DNA from: Parasegetibacter sp. NRK P23
Lineage (GTDB): Bacteria; Bacteroidota; Bacteroidia; Chitinophagales; Chitinophagaceae
Direction of reading: 5' to 3'
NCBI RefSeq assembly: GCF_023721715.1
Contig: NZ_JAMDLG010000001.1
Location: 251,889-315,888, forward strand
DNA: 64,000 nucleotides
Part shown: piece by piece, positions 10,010 through 18,963 of the stretch
How positions within the stretch are numbered: position 1 is the first letter of the stretch
How the letters are laid out: every line of letters begins with the position of its first letter
The notes under the pieces: generated by a model
Databases searched by the model: none
What the model saw: the letters and a program-made list of their open reading frames with translations, nothing else
What the model was told of the DNA's origin: nothing
Program-made: the position numbers and the translations under genes

Positions 10010-11251
10010 ATGACAGACTCCAGGAACGATCCTTTCGCATCGGTTAGAATAACAGAATTCAGGCACTTAATGTTGGGAAGATTTTTATTCATCATGGGAC
10101 TGCGCATGATGGCCACCCTCGTGGGCTGGTGGGTATATGAAATTACCCGCGACCCGCTGGCGGTGGGACTCATCGGTTTATCAGAAGTAATTCCCGCTAT
10201 TTCCCTCGCTTTGTATGCCGGTCACGTGATTGATATCAGTGATAAGCGGAAGATGATGTTGAAAGGCGTAGTGCTTTACACTTTGTGCGCAGGTATTCTG
10301 TTCAGCCTTTCCCTGTTGTTATCACGGGGCAGCATTCAACAAACACCCGCATTGATTGGTATTTACGCCACCATCTTCCTGACCGGCGTGATCCGTTCTT
10401 TCACCGGTCCCACTTTCCACGCCATCCTCGCCCAAACGGTACCACGCGAAATATTACCCAACGCCATTTCCTGGAACCAGAGCGCCTGGCTCACCGGCTC
10501 AGTTACCGGGCACGCGCTTGGCGGTTTCCTCATCGCCGGGTTTCAGAATACAGGCACCCTGGCCACGATTCTGGTGGTGTTGTGTATCGCCTTCTCCTTT
10601 CTTTTCCGCATTCTTCCCAAACCACCTGAATCCATTAACGTGGAAAAGAAAACCTGGGAAAGCGTGAAGGAAGGATTGAAATTTGTGGTAGGCACAAAAG
10701 AGGTACTGGGCGCGCTTTCCCTGGACATGTTCGCCGTACTTTTCGGCGGAGCCGTGGCCATGGTACCCGTTTTCGCAAAAGACATTCTGCACATCGGCCC
10801 TATCGGTTTCGGATGGCTCAACGCCGCGGCCGATATCGGCGCCATATGCACGGTAATCGCCATCACCCTGTTCCCGCTGCAAAAAAAACAGGGACGCATC
10901 TTATTGTTCTGCGTGGCAGGCTTCGGACTTTGCATCATCCTGTTCGGACTTTCGAAATGGTTCCTGCTCTCGTTCTTTGCCCTGCTCATCAGCGGTGTTT
11001 TAGACGGCATCAGCATGGTGATCCGCGGCACCATTTTACAGTTAAAAACCCCGAGCGAACTACGTGGCAGGGTGATGTCCGTTAACTCCATGTTCATCAA
11101 CTCCAGCAACGAACTCGGTCAGTTTGAAAGCGGCGTGATGGCCCGCCTCCTCGGCATCGTGCCCTCCGTGGTATTCGGTGGCTGCATGACCATCGCCGTA
11201 GTGATCGTGACCTGGTTCAAAGCGCCGGGATTAAGGAAGATGGAATATTAG
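10010..11251 (+). CDS. Major facilitator superfamily transporter
   Basis: About 413 residues with roughly twelve predicted membrane helices. The layout is that of the MFS drug/siderophore exporter group (EntS/MFS_3 type): a short N-terminus, a RFLFIMGLRMMATLVGWWVYEITRDPLAVGLIGLSEVIPAISLALYAGHVID block, and then DKRKMML in the conserved cytoplasmic loop 2-3. The substrate cannot be read from sequence. The frame is open from a GTG at 9971, but the promoter element at 9987-9994 would lie inside that extension, so ATG 10010 is preferred. It stands alone, divergent from sdhC. Confidence 0.88.
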   Translation: MTDSRNDPFASVRITEFRHLMLGRFLFIMGLRMMATLVGWWVYEITRDPLAVGLIGLSEVIPAISLALYAGHVIDISDKRKMMLKGVVLYTLCAGILFSLSLLLSRGSIQQTPALIGIYATIFLTGVIRSFTGPTFHAILAQTVPREILPNAISWNQSAWLTGSVTGHALGGFLIAGFQNTGTLATILVVLCIAFSFLFRILPKPPESINVEKKTWESVKEGLKFVVGTKEVLGALSLDMFAVLFGGAVAMVPVFAKDILHIGPIGFGWLNAAADIGAICTVIAITLFPLQKKQGRILLFCVAGFGLCIILFGLSKWFLLSFFALLISGVLDGISMVIRGTILQLKTPSELRGRVMSVNSMFINSSNELGQFESGVMARLLGIVPSVVFGGCMTIAVVIVTWFKAPGLRKMEY

Positions 11252-11328
11252 TCAGAAACGAATTTTAAATGAATAGTTAAAGTCGGGCATTCAAGGAGAG
11301 GTCTTGTGAACGAAATGTATATTAGTAC

Positions 11329-13089
11329 ATGTTCCTTAACCTTAATCCTGTGTCAATGCTAAAAGCTACACTACAATTTTTTCTGCTGTTTCTCCTGTTA
11401 ACTTCTGGGCTCCCTTCACCCGCTGCACCTATTCCAGGACGTGTTCAGATAAGAGGAACCGTAACAGATTATAACAGTTTCAAGGAAAAATTCTCGTTTG
11501 TACGATGGATCGTGAATGACCCAATCCTCGGCGATCAGATATCTTATGACGCTGAAGTGCAGTCTGACGGAAGCTTCCAAACAGAATTCCCCCTCTCCTT
11601 CTCCCAGGATATTATGATGGGATTGGGCGAAGAATCGATTTCCGCTGTTTTCGTCTATTCAGGCGACACCATCTACGTAACGCTGTCTGCCGCTCAGATA
11701 CTCAAAAACCGTGACGATCTTGGAATCCGCTTATCAGGAAGATCAGGTAGAATTACCAAAGATATGCTCGTATTCAACAAAATGCTTGACGAATACCCCA
11801 TGCGCGACCAGTGGGAAATTGCGGACAAACATATTGAGAAGGATTCTGCCATGCAGTACCTCGCCTACCGGACCAATGCGTTTGAACGTGACCGTGCTAT
11901 TTTTGACAGTATCAGGAAAACCGGTACACTGAGCGCAGAAGGTATCAGATTTCTCTCACTTCACATGAAGTACCATTACTATGATGATCTTATGCGTTAT
12001 ACCTGGCTCCACCAATATTATAACGATAACGTTCCCGGGAGCCATGTGCCCGACGAATACCTTGCATTTATCAAACAATCCGTTCTCCACAACAATGAGG
12101 CATTAATGACCTCCAACTACAGTTTTTCCTTTCTGAAAGGATATGAATTATACGGCTCAAAACACAGAGACAACTATCATTCAGCAAAAAGTATGGTTCG
12201 AAAATGGTACAACAAAGGCTGGAACATACTCACCCCGGAACAACAGGGATGGATGACGCGCGCTTTAAGCGGAGATGTATTCACCATCCGAACAAATAGT
12301 AAATCACTGTCGTCCGCTGATGCCGATAACCTTGCAGCGCTGGTTAAAAAGGACCCTGCTGTTTGGGATAAAAGCAATGTGAAATTATTGCTGGATGCAT
12401 ATGAGGAAAGCAACATTGACATCAAACACGGAGAGCCCAAACCTGACGCATACCTTCAAACGCTAAAAAAAGAGTATGGAGCCGGTATCGCATTCGATAT
12501 TCTTCTTGCGCAATCCTTGCAGAAAGCTATTAACCAGCATATTGAGCGCGACAAAACTTACGCAGCCAAAGCCGTCAAAGAAATCCGCAACAAACCGATC
12601 AGGGATAGAATTCAAAAAGATTACGATGCCGCAATTGCTTTCCTGAATAATCCGCAACTTCCTGACGGCAGCAACGTGCACAATCTCTCTACCAATGCCG
12701 GGGATTCAATATTAGCTTTTCTTGCGGCAAAATTCCCAGGGAAAGCACTGTACCTTGATTTCTGGGCGACCTGGTGCGGCCCCTGCTTAGAAGAGATGCC
12801 CTCCAGTAAACAACTGAGAAAAAGTTTAAAAGATAGCAATGTAGTATTTGTTTTTCTGTGCAGTTCATCGCCTGAAAGTACCTGGAAACAAGTCATCAGC
12901 AATATGAACCTGGAAGGAGAACATATTTTCCTTACTGGAAAACAAACGGAATACCTCTATAACAAATTTGGTATTTCCGCTATCCCCCATTATGTTGTAA
13001 TAAACAAGAATGGTGAGATTGCTTTCAAAGCAGCAGCACGCCCCAGTAGTCAGCAAATAAAGGAACAACTTGCCAAGGCATTAAAATAA
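11329..13089 (+). CDS. TlpA-like thioredoxin-fold protein with N-terminal unknown domain
   Basis: This encodes 586 residues and is exported: hydrophobic segment LKATLQFFLLFLLLTSGLPSPAA. The N-terminal about 120 residues look like a beta-rich domain common before TlpA domains in Bacteroidota. The middle is largely helical and unassigned. The C-terminal domain (about 445-586) is thioredoxin-like with WATWCGPC, redox cysteines C483 and C486, and a cis-Pro segment SAIPHYVV. It probably acts as a periplasmic or surface-anchored thiol-disulfide oxidoreductase; its partner is unknown. An ATG at 11356 (MLKATLQ) gives a more compact signal peptide and may be the real start. Confidence 0.85.
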   Translation: MFLNLNPVSMLKATLQFFLLFLLLTSGLPSPAAPIPGRVQIRGTVTDYNSFKEKFSFVRWIVNDPILGDQISYDAEVQSDGSFQTEFPLSFSQDIMMGLGEESISAVFVYSGDTIYVTLSAAQILKNRDDLGIRLSGRSGRITKDMLVFNKMLDEYPMRDQWEIADKHIEKDSAMQYLAYRTNAFERDRAIFDSIRKTGTLSAEGIRFLSLHMKYHYYDDLMRYTWLHQYYNDNVPGSHVPDEYLAFIKQSVLHNNEALMTSNYSFSFLKGYELYGSKHRDNYHSAKSMVRKWYNKGWNILTPEQQGWMTRALSGDVFTIRTNSKSLSSADADNLAALVKKDPAVWDKSNVKLLLDAYEESNIDIKHGEPKPDAYLQTLKKEYGAGIAFDILLAQSLQKAINQHIERDKTYAAKAVKEIRNKPIRDRIQKDYDAAIAFLNNPQLPDGSNVHNLSTNAGDSILAFLAAKFPGKALYLDFWATWCGPCLEEMPSSKQLRKSLKDSNVVFVFLCSSSPESTWKQVISNMNLEGEHIFLTGKQTEYLYNKFGISAIPHYVVINKNGEIAFKAAARPSSQQIKEQLAKALK

Positions 13090-13106
13090 AACATTGACAT
13101 AGCAAT

Positions 13107-13147
13107 AAATAAAAGGAGCGGCTCAGTAAGCGCCACTCCTTTTATTT
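13107..13147. terminator. Bidirectional terminator between converging genes
   Basis: AAATAAAAGGAG (13107-13118) pairs perfectly with CTCCTTTTATTT (13136-13147), with an inner GGC/GCC pair and a short loop. A- and T-rich flanks allow termination on both strands. It serves the TlpA-like gene (plus) and the barrel gene (minus). Confidence 0.8.
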
Positions 13148-13171
13148 ACGTTCCTTTCCTTAGTACTAAAA

Positions 13172-14815
13172 TCATTTCGTATCAAACCGAAACACCACGC
13201 CACCCAGCACATTAAATCCTAACACTTCATATTGGTTCCAGCGTTGGTACTTATTATTCAGAATATTGTTCATCTGCAACCACAGGTTCAGCGCTTTGGT
13301 GATCCTGAATTCTACCCCTGCGTTCAGGTCAAATGCACCACTTTGTTTGAAATCGGAAAGGTCTTTCCTTCTTGCGTTCGCGCCTTCCCAGGCGAAAAGA
13401 TCAGCCTTCAGGAAAAGGTCCTTCAAGGGTTGCCAGCGGATGCTGCCCGTTAATTCGGTGGGGATCAGCCCCCAGGCCTGGTCCTGCGTCTTCAGCCCGG
13501 TGTAACGGTACATGTTGAGCCCGGCTTTTACATAAAAGGCCTCTCCCTGGGTATAAGACAATTCTCCGGCCAGGTTCAGCGCCTTCATCCGGGTTTCGTT
13601 GATGTAATCGAATGTGCGCCCCGTAACGGTATCGTTCGCGAGGAGCGCGGCGTTGGTAAACTGCATCACACCGAGTTTGGCGCCATACGCGAAATGACTG
13701 CCCAGGGTTCCTTTAATACCCCCGTAAATCTCTCCAATCCTTGTGTTCAGCAAGGAATCCGGACGTTTGATCCAGGGATTGAAGTTGGCCAGCGACTCAA
13801 AGGTGGTCTTGCGGAAATAACCGGTCCATCCGGCCTGAACGGTGAATTCTTTGTCAGATGTACCTACTTCCAGTTCAATGTTCGGCAATAATTTGAAATC
13901 GCCATTGTCCCAGGAAGGACGTATCCCCGCATTCACGCGTACATTCTCCGTTTTGTAGAATATGGAAGGAGAAAGATAGAACAGGTTGTTGTTGATGGCA
14001 ACCGAATCATGTCTTTTATAACGGGTAAGATCAGCCGTAAAAGAGAGATCAATGCCTACTTTTTCACCCAGTCCTTTCTGGATGGGCAGGTTCAGGATGG
14101 CATTGCTTTCTGCGTTCTTGTAATTATCGTTGAAAGCGGAAATTTTCAATTGCGGATGATAGGATATGCCATAGGTGGTGGGTTCTATGTTGCGGAACCC
14201 TATTTCCGCGCCGATGGTCTGGTAGCGTACACGTAAGCTATCCTGCTCTTTATCCAGCACGAGGGTATTGGGTTCGAAGCCGTAGCGGTAATATTGGTCC
14301 GATTGTAATTTCACGCCTCCGTTCCATTCCTGGTTACCGATGGTTCTTTTTGTGCCGTTCAGCTTCAGTCCGGTCTGACTGTATTGCTGGAACGGCAATT
14401 TTCCTTTGGAGGCCACGTGGTCGGCGAGGATGCTGAGCGCGTTACCGGAGCCGTCTCCGAAAGTAAATCCTGCCTGTACGAACGGGGTTTGGAAGTTCCC
14501 GAAACCGAGTTTCACAAAATTGCTGTTGTCCCACCTCCCGGCTGAATCCACCTGCAGCGCCATAGGTTTCAGGGAAACCGGCTGGTACATGAAGTAGAGG
14601 TTCTGGTTCGGGATATTGTAGGTGAGTCTTGGCTTTGTCGTATCGGCGGGCGGCGGCGCAGCGGAGAAGTTGATTTTCACCGCTTCCCGCAACACTGGTT
14701 TGAAGGTGGAGGTAATGTCAATCGTTTTCTGTTTGCCGTTTTCCTGCGCGTCCACCTGTGTGGCGGCCAGTATCGCCAGCAGAGAAAATATCGTTTTACG
14801 CACTTGTATCATCAT
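13172..14815 (-). CDS. Outer-membrane beta-barrel protein paired with a TPR protein
   Basis: This encodes 547 residues. It has a signal peptide (VRKTIFSLLAILAATQVDAQ), then a short periplasmic segment (IDITSTFKPVLREAVKINFSAAPPPADTTKPRLTYNIP), then amphipathic strands to the end. The C-terminus VLGFNVLGGVVFRFDTK resembles the last strand of a TonB-receptor-like barrel (NNILNNKYQRWNQYEV is typical of such proteins). There is no plug domain, so it is not a TonB-dependent receptor. It follows the TPR gene by 33 bases on the same strand, suggesting one transcript and a joint job in the envelope. The function is unknown. Confidence 0.8.
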   Translation of the reverse strand: MMIQVRKTIFSLLAILAATQVDAQENGKQKTIDITSTFKPVLREAVKINFSAAPPPADTTKPRLTYNIPNQNLYFMYQPVSLKPMALQVDSAGRWDNSNFVKLGFGNFQTPFVQAGFTFGDGSGNALSILADHVASKGKLPFQQYSQTGLKLNGTKRTIGNQEWNGGVKLQSDQYYRYGFEPNTLVLDKEQDSLRVRYQTIGAEIGFRNIEPTTYGISYHPQLKISAFNDNYKNAESNAILNLPIQKGLGEKVGIDLSFTADLTRYKRHDSVAINNNLFYLSPSIFYKTENVRVNAGIRPSWDNGDFKLLPNIELEVGTSDKEFTVQAGWTGYFRKTTFESLANFNPWIKRPDSLLNTRIGEIYGGIKGTLGSHFAYGAKLGVMQFTNAALLANDTVTGRTFDYINETRMKALNLAGELSYTQGEAFYVKAGLNMYRYTGLKTQDQAWGLIPTELTGSIRWQPLKDLFLKADLFAWEGANARRKDLSDFKQSGAFDLNAGVEFRITKALNLWLQMNNILNNKYQRWNQYEVLGFNVLGGVVFRFDTK

Positions 14816-14848
14816 TGATGGTTGATCGGTTTTGAATTCAATGCCGGT

Positions 14849-17800
14849 TTATTCTCCGCCCAGTTTCCCGGAGGCGGCTTCTTCTTTTGTTACGGTATCC
14901 AGTTTCTGCTGTGCTTGTTCTTTCAGATCAGGGAAATTACTGTTGTCCACGATGCTCTGGAAGGTAGCTTTGGCATTGAAATAGTCTTTCTGCGCGAAAT
15001 AAATATCACCAAGCAGGATATACGCTCTGGTGAGCCACAGGTCGTACGAACCAGATTTGTTAATTACTTCAAAAGCCGATTTTTCCGCTGTTTTGTAATC
15101 TTTAAGTTCGAACTGCATTTTCGCGATTTCGTACCTGGCTTCCGCGCCATAAGCGGCTTTGTTCAAAGCAGCCACCGTTTTGTACGTACTGATGGCGAGT
15201 TCGCGCTGGTTGTTGACCTGGTAAGATTTGGCCAGGGCCATATTGGCGATGACCTTATCATCCGTGCTGGCACCTTTTTCAGCAAGCAGTTCCTTCGCGT
15301 TGGCCGCGCCTTCCGCCCACATGTTCAACTGATACTGGCTTCTTAAAAGTCCGCGCATAGCTTCCAGGCGGTTTTCCTGTGAGGCGGCGATGGATTTAAG
15401 CTGGGTGAAATACTGCGCCGCTTTCTCGTAATTTTTCAGGTCGAAGAAATTGAGTCTTGCGGCCTGCAATACCGATCTTTCAGCGAATTTATTCGGCGCC
15501 TTCAACGCCACCGCTTCATAATATTTCGAAGCGTTGGCCCAGTCTTTTTTGTTGTTATAAATCTCAGCGAGGTAATAATTCGCATCCAGTGCGCTTCCTC
15601 CATCGGGGAAGCGGCTGAGGTAATTGGTGAACCCGATCTGCGCCCCGCTGTAGTTTTCATTCATGTATTGAATTTCCGCGGAAGCGTACATCAGAGAATC
15701 TTCCTCACTCACGGACACCGCTTTACCGGCTTTTTTCATGAAAGCGACATAGTCATCGGTTCTGCCCTGCTCCACATATATGTTCCTGACGTTCTCTGTA
15801 GCGGCCTCCGCCTCGGGAGAATTGGGATACTGGTCCATCAAACTCTGGTAAGCGGCAAGTGCATCCTGGTTCTTGTCCAGGTTATAATAAGCGATACCGA
15901 GTTTCAGGTAGGCTTCCGGCTTCAGGTTACCCGTAACGCCCGACTTCAGTACATTATTCAGGTAAGGAATGCCTTCGGCGAACTGCTCGTTGGCAAGGTA
16001 TGCTTTCGCGATCTCCATGTTCGCGTCTGCCGTAAGCGTGGACTGCGGGTATTGACGCACCATGCTGTTCAACAGACTAATCTTTTCTTTGGGTTGGTTC
16101 ACACCGGCGATCATGGCGTTCTGGAAACTGGCGTAATCGGCTGCGGGCCATCCGTTGCTGACCACATTACTGTACATGCTCCTTGCTTTCGCGTATTCCC
16201 GGCTCATATAGTAGCAGTCGGCGGAACGCAGATAGGCGTCCTGCTGCACCGGGTTCGCGGTGGGCGAAGCCGTGCGGTTCACCGATTCGAACTGGGAAAG
16301 CGCCTGTTTGTAATTCTCTTTGCGCAAGTAAGCGTGGCCCAGGTTGTAACGGGCATTGGTGCCGTTCACCTCATCGTTCGTTGGGGCACCGCTGCTGAGG
16401 TAGGACGTATAGTGCCTGATAGCCGCATCGGGATTCCCTGTTCTGAACGCGATTTCTCCTTTCCAGAAATGCAGGAAGGGCAGAACGGGTATATTGTTTG
16501 GATCGGCCAATGCTTTATCCAGCAGGTCGTCCGCGGAAGCGAGTAACCCATCGTTGATAAATTCCGTGGCACGTCCGTACAATATGCGTGGGTACAGTCT
16601 TTTGGCGGCAGGACCAGGATTCTGCAAACTCTCCAGGTAAGCCAGCGCGTCTTTGTAGTTGTTGGTATTCGCCAGCACGCTCACCAGAATCTCCCGGGCC
16701 TCGGTATTGTACGTGGACTGCGGATATTCCTGGAGGAAGCGTTTCATTTCCGTAATGGCCACGTCTTGGTACCCCAGTTCATAAGAAAGTTTAGCGTAGT
16801 TGAAAAGCGACACTTCTTTCTGCTGCTGGTTGCTGCTGTTGCTGGAACAAAACAGAAACGCGTTCCTGGCATTGGCCTTCTGGCCGGTACGCAGGTACGC
16901 GTCCCCGAGCATATACATGGAACTCTGGCTCAACGAATCTTCCTTACCACTCAATTGCTTGAACCCTTCGATAGACTTTGTATAGTTCCCGGCCTGGTAA
17001 TAACAATAGGAAAGTTCGTAAAGGTCTTCCCGCGTAACTTTCGGCGCCTTCTTTACATATTCTTCCAGGTAAGGCAGTGCTTTGGCGTATTCTCTTTTTT
17101 CAAAATACGCGTGCCCCACCATCTGGCGCATCTGGATATCATAGTACTGGTTGCCTTTTTTCAATTTGGCTTCCGCGTATTCAATCGCTTTTTCCTTTTC
17201 TCCCTGGAAATAATAAATCTCCGCGATATAGTAAGGCACTACTTTTTCGTACTGCGGCTCATTTTCCACTACGCGGAAACTGGTGAGCGCATCGGCATAG
17301 TTCCTTTCGTAAAAAGCGATGAACCCATAATAATAATTAGCGTCTTTGAAATTGGCATCATCCTTCATCTGCCGGATGGCGTTCAGCAAAGGCTTCGCCT
17401 GACTGAATTTCTGCTGTGTGAAGTATCCATAGCCCTGGTGGAACTTCATCGCGGCGATCTCTTCGTTGGAAAGATGCGCGATATTGGCCTGCTCATAATA
17501 GCGCAAGGCTTCAGTGATGTTCTGCTGCCTGAAATAATATTCCGCCAGGTGAAAACTCAGCATTTCGGCACGTGCGGTATTCTGTTCCAGCAGAATGAAC
17601 TCTTTCGTTCTTTCCGCGGCTTCGGCTTCATTCTGTTTCAGCCCGCAGGCCAGGGAATAATACTTCACCTCCTGGTGAAGGATGGAATGCGTGGATTTGT
17701 CGGCAGAATTAAAATCCCTTTCCAGTTTCCTGAAGATGGGATATGCCAGACTATATTGTTGGTGCTGATAAAACTCATGCGCTTCTTTAAATGCGGCCTG

Positions 17801-17944
17801 GGGATCGCGGTAAACGGCTGTTGCCTGCGCGAAAGTTTCCTGTTCCGGAGCCAGCGTTCCCACCGCTGTTAACGCGAGGGTAAGCGCCAGCGGCAAGCGG
17901 ACCCACGTTGCGCGAAGGTGATTGTTCCTGGTATGAAGATCCAT
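14849..17944 (-). CDS. Large TPR-repeat protein, exported
   Basis: This encodes 1031 residues. An N-terminal hydrophobic segment (LPLALTLALTAVGTLAPEQETFAQA) suggests export. The rest is built of many tetratricopeptide repeats; FKEAHEFYQHQQYSLAYPIFRKLERDF, EALRYYEQANIAHLSNEEIAAMKFHQGYGYF, YYLAEIYNNKKDWANASKYYEAVA and AKATFQSIVDNSNFPDLKEQAQQKLD are clear units. Such proteins act as scaffolds; the repeat style resembles YbgF/BamD-like envelope TPR proteins. The neighbouring barrel gene suggests a periplasmic scaffold for that barrel. No catalytic domain was seen. Confidence 0.85.
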   Translation of the reverse strand: MDLHTRNNHLRATWVRLPLALTLALTAVGTLAPEQETFAQATAVYRDPQAAFKEAHEFYQHQQYSLAYPIFRKLERDFNSADKSTHSILHQEVKYYSLACGLKQNEAEAAERTKEFILLEQNTARAEMLSFHLAEYYFRQQNITEALRYYEQANIAHLSNEEIAAMKFHQGYGYFTQQKFSQAKPLLNAIRQMKDDANFKDANYYYGFIAFYERNYADALTSFRVVENEPQYEKVVPYYIAEIYYFQGEKEKAIEYAEAKLKKGNQYYDIQMRQMVGHAYFEKREYAKALPYLEEYVKKAPKVTREDLYELSYCYYQAGNYTKSIEGFKQLSGKEDSLSQSSMYMLGDAYLRTGQKANARNAFLFCSSNSSNQQQKEVSLFNYAKLSYELGYQDVAITEMKRFLQEYPQSTYNTEAREILVSVLANTNNYKDALAYLESLQNPGPAAKRLYPRILYGRATEFINDGLLASADDLLDKALADPNNIPVLPFLHFWKGEIAFRTGNPDAAIRHYTSYLSSGAPTNDEVNGTNARYNLGHAYLRKENYKQALSQFESVNRTASPTANPVQQDAYLRSADCYYMSREYAKARSMYSNVVSNGWPAADYASFQNAMIAGVNQPKEKISLLNSMVRQYPQSTLTADANMEIAKAYLANEQFAEGIPYLNNVLKSGVTGNLKPEAYLKLGIAYYNLDKNQDALAAYQSLMDQYPNSPEAEAATENVRNIYVEQGRTDDYVAFMKKAGKAVSVSEEDSLMYASAEIQYMNENYSGAQIGFTNYLSRFPDGGSALDANYYLAEIYNNKKDWANASKYYEAVALKAPNKFAERSVLQAARLNFFDLKNYEKAAQYFTQLKSIAASQENRLEAMRGLLRSQYQLNMWAEGAANAKELLAEKGASTDDKVIANMALAKSYQVNNQRELAISTYKTVAALNKAAYGAEARYEIAKMQFELKDYKTAEKSAFEVINKSGSYDLWLTRAYILLGDIYFAQKDYFNAKATFQSIVDNSNFPDLKEQAQQKLDTVTKEEAASGKLGGE

Positions 17945-18074
17945 GTTGGCTGTATAGGTTTTCTGATGAAAGAAATGTTCCCGTCCGTACCGGGAACGCT
18001 GTAAATTATCAAATTATTTTCAGCCGCACCAAAGATCGTTCCAAACACGCTGCACGGTATCAAAGGATTAACAT

Positions 18075-18104
18075 TTTGTTAGTGTAAAACTTCCGCTAAA
18101 TTTG
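18075..18104 (+). promoter_or_regulatory. Promoter of the DoxX gene
   Basis: TTTG (18075-18078), 18 bases, then TAAATTTG (18097-18104) is a full Bacteroidota-type promoter. Transcription should start near 18110, about 23 bases before the ATG at 18133. Confidence 0.75.
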
Positions 18105-18132
18105 ACGCCTGAAACATCACCCCATCCATCAA

Positions 18133-18540
18133 ATGAAAAAACTACTGACGATCCGATACTCCGACTGGGCCTTTAACGTAACCATGTTATTGGTGAGGGT
18201 AACCTTCGGCGGACTGATGCTCGTGAACCATGGCTTCGAAAAAATGAAGAAGTTCTCTACCCTTCAATATAAATTCTCCGATCCGTTTCATATAGGCAGC
18301 CGCTGGTCGCTGCTCATGGTCATTTTCGCGGAAGTATTCTGCGCATTGTTACTGATACTCGGACTTTTCAGCAGACTGGCAGCGGTGCCGCTGGTGATTG
18401 TAATGGCCATCGCGTTTTTTATGGCCCATCATGGCAATTTCGGTGAAGGTGAAAGCGCCGCTTTGTTCCTGACCGCCTTCCTCGCCGTATTGATGGTAGG
18501 ACCCGGCAAGGCCAGTATTGACGGAATGATCGGAAAATAA
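18133..18540 (+). CDS. DoxX family membrane protein
   Basis: This encodes 135 residues with four predicted membrane helices. The DoxX pattern is visible: LLVRVTFGGLMLVNHGFEKMKKFSTLQ at helix 1, WSLLMVIFAEVFCALLLILGLFSRLAAVPLVIVMAIAFFMAHH in helices 2-3, and a last helix ALFLTAFLAVLMVGPGKASID. DoxX proteins are small inner-membrane proteins, some linked to quinone or redox metabolism; the exact role here is unknown. The thioesterase gene follows 9 bases later and is probably cotranscribed. Confidence 0.9.
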   Translation: MKKLLTIRYSDWAFNVTMLLVRVTFGGLMLVNHGFEKMKKFSTLQYKFSDPFHIGSRWSLLMVIFAEVFCALLLILGLFSRLAAVPLVIVMAIAFFMAHHGNFGEGESAALFLTAFLAVLMVGPGKASIDGMIGK

Positions 18541-18549
18541 GCAGCGGTT

Positions 18550-18960
18550 ATGTTTGAATCTACTACTCAGGTGCGTGTACGGTACGCGGAAACCGACCAG
18601 ATGAACGTGGTGTACCACGGTAACTATGCGCAGTATTTTGAAGTGGGTCGCGTGGAAACGATCCGTCAGCTTGGGTTTACCTACAAGGCCATGGAACAGA
18701 TGGGTGTCATTATGCCCATCGTAGAATTCCACAGCAAGTTCCTGCGCCCCGCGCATTATGACGACCTCCTCACGGTGAAGACCATCCTCAAAGAACTGCC
18801 TTCCGGCCACAGGATTGAATTTCATCAGGAAGTGTACAATGAAGCGGGCAAGCTGCTCACCATCGGGAAAGTAACTTTGTATTTCGTAAAAGCAGGTAGT
18901 ATGGAGAAAACCACCTGCCCTGAAGCGCTCCTGGATAAACTAAAAACTTACTTCACCTGA
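18550..18960 (+). CDS. Acyl-CoA thioesterase, YbgC/4HBT family
   Basis: This encodes 136 residues, a single hot-dog domain. The N-terminal motif RVRYAETDQMNVVYHGNYAQYFEVGRVETI matches the YbgC/4-hydroxybenzoyl-CoA thioesterase signature, with the catalytic Asp in ETD. The protein should hydrolyse an acyl-CoA in the cytoplasm; the chain preference is not evident. It ends three bases from the stop of the converging antiporter gene, with no terminator between. Confidence 0.92.
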   Translation: MFESTTQVRVRYAETDQMNVVYHGNYAQYFEVGRVETIRQLGFTYKAMEQMGVIMPIVEFHSKFLRPAHYDDLLTVKTILKELPSGHRIEFHQEVYNEAGKLLTIGKVTLYFVKAGSMEKTTCPEALLDKLKTYFT

Positions 18961-18963
18961 TTG

